Part shown: piece after piece, positions 59,769 through 64,000 of the stretch
Layout: the number at the start of each line of letters is the position of its first letter
How positions within the stretch are numbered: the stretch's first letter is position 1
NCBI GenBank assembly: GCA_017482565.1
Contig: JAFUMO010000050.1
Span: 20,295 to 84,294 of the forward strand
From: Bacteroidales bacterium
Lineage (GTDB): Bacteria; Bacteroidota; Bacteroidia; Bacteroidales; UBA932
Direction: 5' to 3'
Length of the DNA stretch: 64,000 bases
Position numbers and translations under genes: made by a program
Notes under the pieces: model-generated
What the model saw: the letters and a program-made list of their open reading frames with translations, nothing else
Database searches by the model: none
Told to the model about the DNA's origin: nothing

Positions 59769-61039
59769 TGGTAACGGCAACAATATGCACAATAGGCGAT
59801 GAGATACTCATAGGCCAGATTGTGGATACCAATTCATCCAAAATCTCCACCGCACTCAACTCAATTGGTGTAAAGGTGGTTTCAATGGTTTCAACTTCAG
59901 ACACTGAGGAGGACATCATAAATACGGTAGAGAATGCCCTGAGGACCAGTAATGTAGTGGTAATTACGGGCGGCCTTGGCCCTACAAAGGATGACATTAC
60001 AAAGAAGACGCTCGGCAAGCTTACAGGGGCCACAGCGGATGTGGAGAGCAAGGTGCAGCTGGAGATCATAACCAGAATCCTCTCAGCAAGGGGAATGGTT
60101 CCCCTCAGCCCGCTCAACAAGGCCCAGGCCCTGGTTCCCGACAGCTGCAAGGTGATTCCTAATGAATTCGGTACTGCCCCGTGCATGGAGTTTGAGATAC
60201 CACAGGAAAGATATGGCCACCCGGCCCTGATGTTCTCCCTGCCGGGAGTACCTTTTGAGGCTGAGGCTGCAATACCAAAGGTTCTTGAATCCATCCAGGC
60301 CCACTTCAAGCTGGAAAAGATATTCCACAAGACAATATGCACCTTTGGGATACCTGAATCCACACTTGCACAACAGATTGAACAATGGGAAGACAACCTC
60401 CCTGAGAACATACACCTCGCCTACCTGCCCAACCCTGTACTGGGGGTAAGGCTCAGGCTCTCCATCTATGGCGTGGATGAGCTGCAGGGACTGCAGGAAC
60501 TAGCTGAAAACCAGGCATCACTCAAGGAGATTATAGGTGATGCAATATATGGAGAGGGGACTGATTCCCTGCAAAAAGTCATCGGGAATATGCTCAAGGA
60601 GAAGGGGCAGACCGTGGGTGTTGCAGAATCCTGCACAGGCGGTTTCCTTGCCTCCCTGTTCACCTCCCAGCCCGGCTCTTCCGCCTATTTCTACGGAGGT
60701 ATCATTTCATATGACAACAGCGTAAAGACCAATACTTTGGGTGTAGAGAAAGAGGTGATTAAAAAATATGGTGCGGTAAGCAGGGAATGCGCAGAGCAGA
60801 TGGCTGCCGGGGCCAGAAGGGTACTTGGAACCGATTATGCAATTGCCACAACCGGCATTGCAGGCCCGGATGGCGGTACGCCTGAGAAACCTGCAGGAAC
60901 TGTATGGGTGGCAGTTGCCACACCTCAGGAGGTAATAAGCCGCAAATTCTCCTTCAACAGCACCCGCAGGAACATAAATATTGAGCGCTTTGCCTCCAAT
61001 GCCCTGAATATGCTCAGATTACAACTTAATAAACAATAA
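59768..61039 (+). CDS. cinA: CinA (competence/damage-inducible protein A, NMN deamidase)
   Basis: A 423-residue two-domain protein: an N-terminal molybdopterin-binding-like domain (CTIGDEILIGQIVDTNSS; TGGLGPTKDDIT) and a C-terminal PncC-type nicotinamide nucleotide amidase domain (GVAESCTGGFLASLFT; TTGIAGPDGGTPEKP). It recycles pyridine nucleotides and may repair modified NAD. Translationally coupled to pyrD. Confidence 0.94.
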   Translation: MVTATICTIGDEILIGQIVDTNSSKISTALNSIGVKVVSMVSTSDTEEDIINTVENALRTSNVVVITGGLGPTKDDITKKTLGKLTGATADVESKVQLEIITRILSARGMVPLSPLNKAQALVPDSCKVIPNEFGTAPCMEFEIPQERYGHPALMFSLPGVPFEAEAAIPKVLESIQAHFKLEKIFHKTICTFGIPESTLAQQIEQWEDNLPENIHLAYLPNPVLGVRLRLSIYGVDELQGLQELAENQASLKEIIGDAIYGEGTDSLQKVIGNMLKEKGQTVGVAESCTGGFLASLFTSQPGSSAYFYGGIISYDNSVKTNTLGVEKEVIKKYGAVSRECAEQMAAGARRVLGTDYAIATTGIAGPDGGTPEKPAGTVWVAVATPQEVISRKFSFNSTRRNINIERFASNALNMLRLQLNKQ

Positions 61040-61044
61040 ACACT

Positions 61045-62226
61045 ATGAATTTCAAAAACATGGCCTGCATGCTTGCAGCCGCAACAACTATGGGAACTAT
61101 GATTTCTTGTTCAAGCCCCGCCCCTACCAAAGATGAGATTGCAGTGGCAAAACTGGACTCTCTGTTTACTGAAAGATACTCGCCACAACCTAATCCTGGC
61201 GGTACAGTACTCATTATGAAAGGTGACTCTGTGCTCTATGAGAACAGTTGGGGAATTGCAGACACCGAGCTCAACACAAAGATTGACGGAAACACCTTCT
61301 TCAATATTGCATCAGTATCAAAGCAGTTTACCGCTGTAGCAATCATGAAGCTCCACGAAGAGGGCAAGCTTGACATCTACAAGAGCATCTACGATGTAAG
61401 CCCAAGCGTGAACAAGTTCCTTCCAAAGAAGAAAAAACCATTCTCAGACATCACTGTAAAGGACCTTATGGCCCACTCTTCAGGTATCCCTGACAGCAGG
61501 CCACGTACAGACCGCAACTTCATGCTCACAGCTACCGACATGGAGTCATTGCAGTATATGAAGGATCTCAAAGAGCTCAACTTTGAGCCAGGTACACAGT
61601 ATGAGTACATGAACCCTACATTCCAGCTCCTCTACATCATGATTGAGGCAGCCAGCGGAATGCCGTTTGAGCAGTACATGAGGGAGATGATCTTCACTCC
61701 TGCAGGTATGGAGGAGACACTATACTTCCAGGCAGACAGGGAGATTCCAAGAATGGCACACGGTTATGTGACTGAGGATGATGATGCACCTGCAGAGACA
61801 AAACAGTTCCGCCAGTATGATTACGGCGAAGAGACATTCTTTGCAACCAAGGCAGACGGCGGTATCTACACCTCTACCCACGAGTTCGTGCAGTGGGAGA
61901 AAGCCCTCAGGAACAACCTCTTCATGACTCCTGCAATGACTGCTGAGGCTCACGGCCCTGTAACAAAGATTACCGGCAGCACATTCAGCTCATACCAGAA
62001 CAGGCCTAATACCTCATACGGATACGGCTGGTTCATTGAGGACAACCCAGGCATGCCAAGAAAAGTTTACCACACCGGTGACAACGGCGGATTCCAGATC
62101 TACGCAGGCCGCTTCCCTGAGAAAGAGGTGCTGATGCTTGTATTTGAGAACCGTAATGACCACAGCCGCTGGGCAATGGTTGAGAAGCTTGATGCAATTG
62201 CAAAAGAGGCCGGCTGGCTGGACTAA
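61045..62226 (+). CDS. Beta-lactamase-type serine hydrolase, lipoprotein
   Basis: A 393-residue class C beta-lactamase-fold protein. It has a lipoprotein signal (Cys22 in MISCSS), the SxxK motif Ser90-x-x-Lys93 (ASVSKQFTA), the YxN motif in YEYMNPTF, and HTGDNGG in the third position. Such proteins in gut Bacteroidetes are mostly esterases or D-amino-acid peptidases, not resistance enzymes. It follows cinA by 5 bases and precedes a terminator. Confidence 0.9.
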   Translation: MNFKNMACMLAAATTMGTMISCSSPAPTKDEIAVAKLDSLFTERYSPQPNPGGTVLIMKGDSVLYENSWGIADTELNTKIDGNTFFNIASVSKQFTAVAIMKLHEEGKLDIYKSIYDVSPSVNKFLPKKKKPFSDITVKDLMAHSSGIPDSRPRTDRNFMLTATDMESLQYMKDLKELNFEPGTQYEYMNPTFQLLYIMIEAASGMPFEQYMREMIFTPAGMEETLYFQADREIPRMAHGYVTEDDDAPAETKQFRQYDYGEETFFATKADGGIYTSTHEFVQWEKALRNNLFMTPAMTAEAHGPVTKITGSTFSSYQNRPNTSYGYGWFIEDNPGMPRKVYHTGDNGGFQIYAGRFPEKEVLMLVFENRNDHSRWAMVEKLDAIAKEAGWLD

Positions 62227-62266
62227 TCCCCTCCTGCCCTTTCTGAAAAAAATACATATTAATATG

Positions 62267-62302
62267 AAATCCCGTTAGAACATATCTAACGGGATTTCTT
62301 TG
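62267..62302 (+). terminator. Terminator after pyrD-cinA-serine hydrolase
   Basis: AAATCCCGTTAGA (62267-62279) and TCTAACGGGATTT (62285-62297) pair perfectly over 13 bp, then a T-rich end. Confidence 0.92.
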
Positions 62303-62380
62303 TTTTAAAGATAATTCATTGTTATACAAATCAACCTATATAAACTTCACATATTACATAACATATTATAAAATAAACAC

Positions 62381-62388
62381 TATATTTG
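62381..62388 (+). promoter_or_regulatory. -7 box (TATATTTG) for hipBA
   Basis: TATATTTG lies 22 bases before the hipB ATG. The following TACT-N6-AGTA (62389-62402 region) is a possible small operator. Confidence 0.55.
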
Positions 62389-62409
62389 TACTGTATTTAG
62401 TAATATATT

Positions 62410-62721
62410 ATGGAATACACTCTTGATATATACTCCAATAAGCACGAGGTGCTGATGCAGAAGATGGCCAAGTACTGCAAATCACGCAGGCTGGAGCGTG
62501 GATACAGCAGGAGAACCTTGGCTGAGAGGACTGGAATACCTGCCCCAACCATTGAACGTTTTGAAAAGACCGGAAAAATTTCTTTTGAATCGTTCTGTAT
62601 ATTGGTTGTTGAGTTTGATTATTTACAGGAAATGGAACAAATCCTCTCAAAAGCCAAATATACAACCGGCAGCGAACTGGAAACCATAAACAGAAATAAG
62701 AATAGGATTAAAGGGAGATAA
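62410..62721 (+). CDS. hipB: HipB-like XRE antitoxin
   Basis: A 103-residue protein with an XRE HTH at about residues 23-75 (KYCKSRRLERGYSRRTLAERTGIPAPTIERFEKTG region). Its stop codon overlaps the start of the HipA-like gene (TAATG), the standard hipBA arrangement. It should neutralise HipA and repress the operon. Confidence 0.83.
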   Translation: MEYTLDIYSNKHEVLMQKMAKYCKSRRLERGYSRRTLAERTGIPAPTIERFEKTGKISFESFCILVVEFDYLQEMEQILSKAKYTTGSELETINRNKNRIKGR

Positions 62722-63845
62722 TGAAGCAGGTTGATAAAATAGAGGTATTCCATAATGATACTCCGGTTGGTGTACTGCAGATGACTCCAGATGGGAACAG
62801 ATGTGTTTTTGAGTATTCAAAAGTCTGGCTGAAAGAGGGCTTTTCCCTCTCTCCGCTTGAGCTGCCATTGGAATCAGGGCTCATATATTCACAACCCGAT
62901 GAGTTCGGCAATAATTTTGCAATTTTTGAGGACAGTATGCCTGATGGCTATGGACTTTATCTCCTGGACAGGATGCTCATGAAGGAGGGTAAAAGGCTCA
63001 AAGATCTTACTCCTCTTGAACGGCTTGCCATAGTTGGGGGAGGCGGGCTTGGTGCATTAATATATAAGCCACAAATAAATATCGGGAAGAGAACAGGTGG
63101 CAACATTAATATTGATGATTTTGATGACATTCAAATAAAGGCTATTAAAATCCTGTCAGAAGCTGGAAGCGGGGATGAACCGCTGTTATACTATAACAGT
63201 TCAAATTCAGGCGGTGCAAGGCCAAAGATAGCATTCAGGGAAAATGATGGGAGCCATTGGCTGGTTAAATTCCGTCATACTTATGATTCTCCTGAGATAG
63301 GAAAAGAAGAATTTCTCTATATGAATACAGCTGCTGAGTGTGGTATAACAATTCCCAGGACAAAACTTATGAAAGGAAAATATTTTGGGATAGAACGGTT
63401 TGATATTGAAGAGGGAAAGAGAATCCATACAGCAACGGCAGCAGCTCTTTTAAAGATTGATTTCAAAAACCAGGGAACTGATTATACAAATCTGCTTGCA
63501 CTCACAGGCTATCTTACACAAAACCCTGCTCAGGTTGAGCAAATGTACAGAAGAATGGTCTTTAACTTGGTATGTGACAATAAGGATGACCATGCCAAGA
63601 ACTTCAGCTTTATATGCAGGAATGGCGTTTGGAGCATTGCTCCTGCATACGACATAACATATTCACCTGAAGGCACAAACAGACAACATGCAACATCTCT
63701 ATTCTATGAAGGGAATCCTGGCAGAGAACTTGTCCTCAAAGCCGGAACAAAAATCAGGATACCCCAAAAAAGATGCGAGGAGATTATCAGGCAGATTGAA
63801 GACATATGCAGTACACGGCTACCACAATATTGTCCGTTAAAATAA
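62721..63845 (+). CDS. hipA: HipA-like serine/threonine kinase toxin
   Basis: A 374-residue protein with a HipA_N part (FEYSKVWLKEGFSLSPLELPL; FEDSMPDGYG) and the HipA_C kinase core: GGARPKI, KFRHTYDSPEIGKEE, and the catalytic segment NKDDHAKNFSF with AYDITYSPEG. In E. coli HipA phosphorylates glutamyl-tRNA synthetase and causes persistence. It is shorter than E. coli HipA (440 aa). All key residues appear intact, so it should be active. Confidence 0.87.
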   Translation: MKQVDKIEVFHNDTPVGVLQMTPDGNRCVFEYSKVWLKEGFSLSPLELPLESGLIYSQPDEFGNNFAIFEDSMPDGYGLYLLDRMLMKEGKRLKDLTPLERLAIVGGGGLGALIYKPQINIGKRTGGNINIDDFDDIQIKAIKILSEAGSGDEPLLYYNSSNSGGARPKIAFRENDGSHWLVKFRHTYDSPEIGKEEFLYMNTAAECGITIPRTKLMKGKYFGIERFDIEEGKRIHTATAAALLKIDFKNQGTDYTNLLALTGYLTQNPAQVEQMYRRMVFNLVCDNKDDHAKNFSFICRNGVWSIAPAYDITYSPEGTNRQHATSLFYEGNPGRELVLKAGTKIRIPQKRCEEIIRQIEDICSTRLPQYCPLK

Positions 63846-63867
63846 GATTGAGGGTAACGCAAAATGA

Positions 63868-64000
63868 TGTGACCCCAGAAAGTTGGACGGTTTAACATTA
63901 TTAAGAGGCGCTCTTAGATTGGAATAAAGCTCGGTATTGTACCGGGCTTTTTCCTTTTAGCCTCAGTTTGATTCTATCATTATTGTAGTAGCGTATGTAC
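63868..64000 (-). mobile_element. IS3-family (IS150-like) element, one end
   Basis: The word TGACCCCAGAAAGTTGGAC (from about 63870) resembles terminal inverted repeats of IS3-family elements (TG..CCC..AAAGTTGGAC). A transposase end lies just inside it. The element continues beyond the window; target duplication cannot be checked. Confidence 0.68.
63901..64000 (-). CDS. IS3-family transposase OrfB, C-terminal end (partial)
   Basis: The last 32 residues, YIRYYNNDRIKLRLKGKSPV followed by QYRALFQSKSAS, match the C-terminus of IS150-type OrfB transposases (YNxxRIxxKLxGxSPxQYR). The DDE catalytic part lies outside the window. Confidence 0.78.
   Translation of the reverse strand, partial: YIRYYNNDRIKLRLKGKSPVQYRALFQSKSAS

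Noticed and set aside
1-64000. tRNA, rRNA, CRISPR arrays, replication origin
   Set aside because: No cloverleaf, rRNA core sequence, spaced repeat array or DnaA-box cluster was recognised on either strand.

Overview
The window looks like a chromosome segment from an anaerobic Bacteroidales bacterium of roughly mid-40s G+C. Evidence: many TTTG-N19/20-TAnnTTTG promoters (the Bacteroidetes -33/-7 type), few Shine-Dalgarno sites, an ECF-sigma N-terminus typical of the phylum, XRE regulators with long tails, and a lysine-to-butyrate locus arranged much as in Porphyromonas. A probable cysteate synthase suggests a sulfonolipid maker (Rikenellaceae, Odoribacteraceae or relatives). The species cannot be fixed from sequence alone.

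Layout. 1-3200: tail of RNase Y, then a small accessory island on the minus strand (caspase-like protease, a sigma/GHKL-ATPase chimera, a STAS-like DUF4325 protein) and a BRO/DinD-type gene. 3400-10820: complete branched-chain amino acid operon ilvD-B-N-C-A-E behind a 40-codon Ile/Val/Leu-rich leader peptide and an attenuator. 10.9-19.5 kb: C69 dipeptidase, NfeD-like membrane protease, carAB (the small subunit lacks the glutaminase His and Glu), Ca2+/Na+ exchanger. 19.6-22.1 kb: decayed accessory DNA (helicase relic, unknown fragment) and a DUF4143 ATPase. 22.3-28 kb: MarR regulator plus a five-gene heterodisulfide-reductase-like electron-transfer cluster ending in a membrane iron-sulfur protein. 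28-31.1 kb: cysteate synthase-like enzyme and a SulP anion transporter from their own promoter. 31.2-35.9 kb: HigBA-like toxin-antitoxin pair, an unknown acidic-tailed protein, an SDR, an AtoE fatty-acid permease, and a CxxC-repeat lipoprotein. 36.0-48.8 kb: a 13-gene minus-strand operon for lysine fermentation to butyrate (atoD-kal-kce-kdd-kamA-kamC-kamB-kamD-kamE-atoA-bcd-etfB-etfA). 48.9-51.5 kb: mscS, crotonase and 3-hydroxybutyryl-CoA dehydrogenase. 51.6-62.3 kb: acyltransferase, M28 peptidase, DUF255 protein lacking its CxxC, queA, an XRE regulator with a pentapeptide-period repeat, pyrD-cinA-serine hydrolase. 62.4-64 kb: HipBA pair and the end of an IS3-family element.

How it may work together. 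Lysine degradation gives crotonyl-CoA, ammonia and acetoacetate; Crt and Hbd would also feed acetoacetyl-CoA into crotonyl-CoA. Bcd-EtfAB reduces crotonyl-CoA, the AtoDA transferase releases butyrate, and AtoE could export it. The HdrCBA/membrane Fe-S cluster is a plausible route linking Etf, ferredoxin or thiol electrons to menaquinone, but this is inference.

The strongest points for follow-up are the ilv attenuator, the Hdr-membrane module, the cysteate synthase-SulP pair, the CarA active-site losses, the CxxC-repeat lipoprotein, the sigma/ATPase chimera, and a genome-style word, TCCCGACA, seen far more often than expected.
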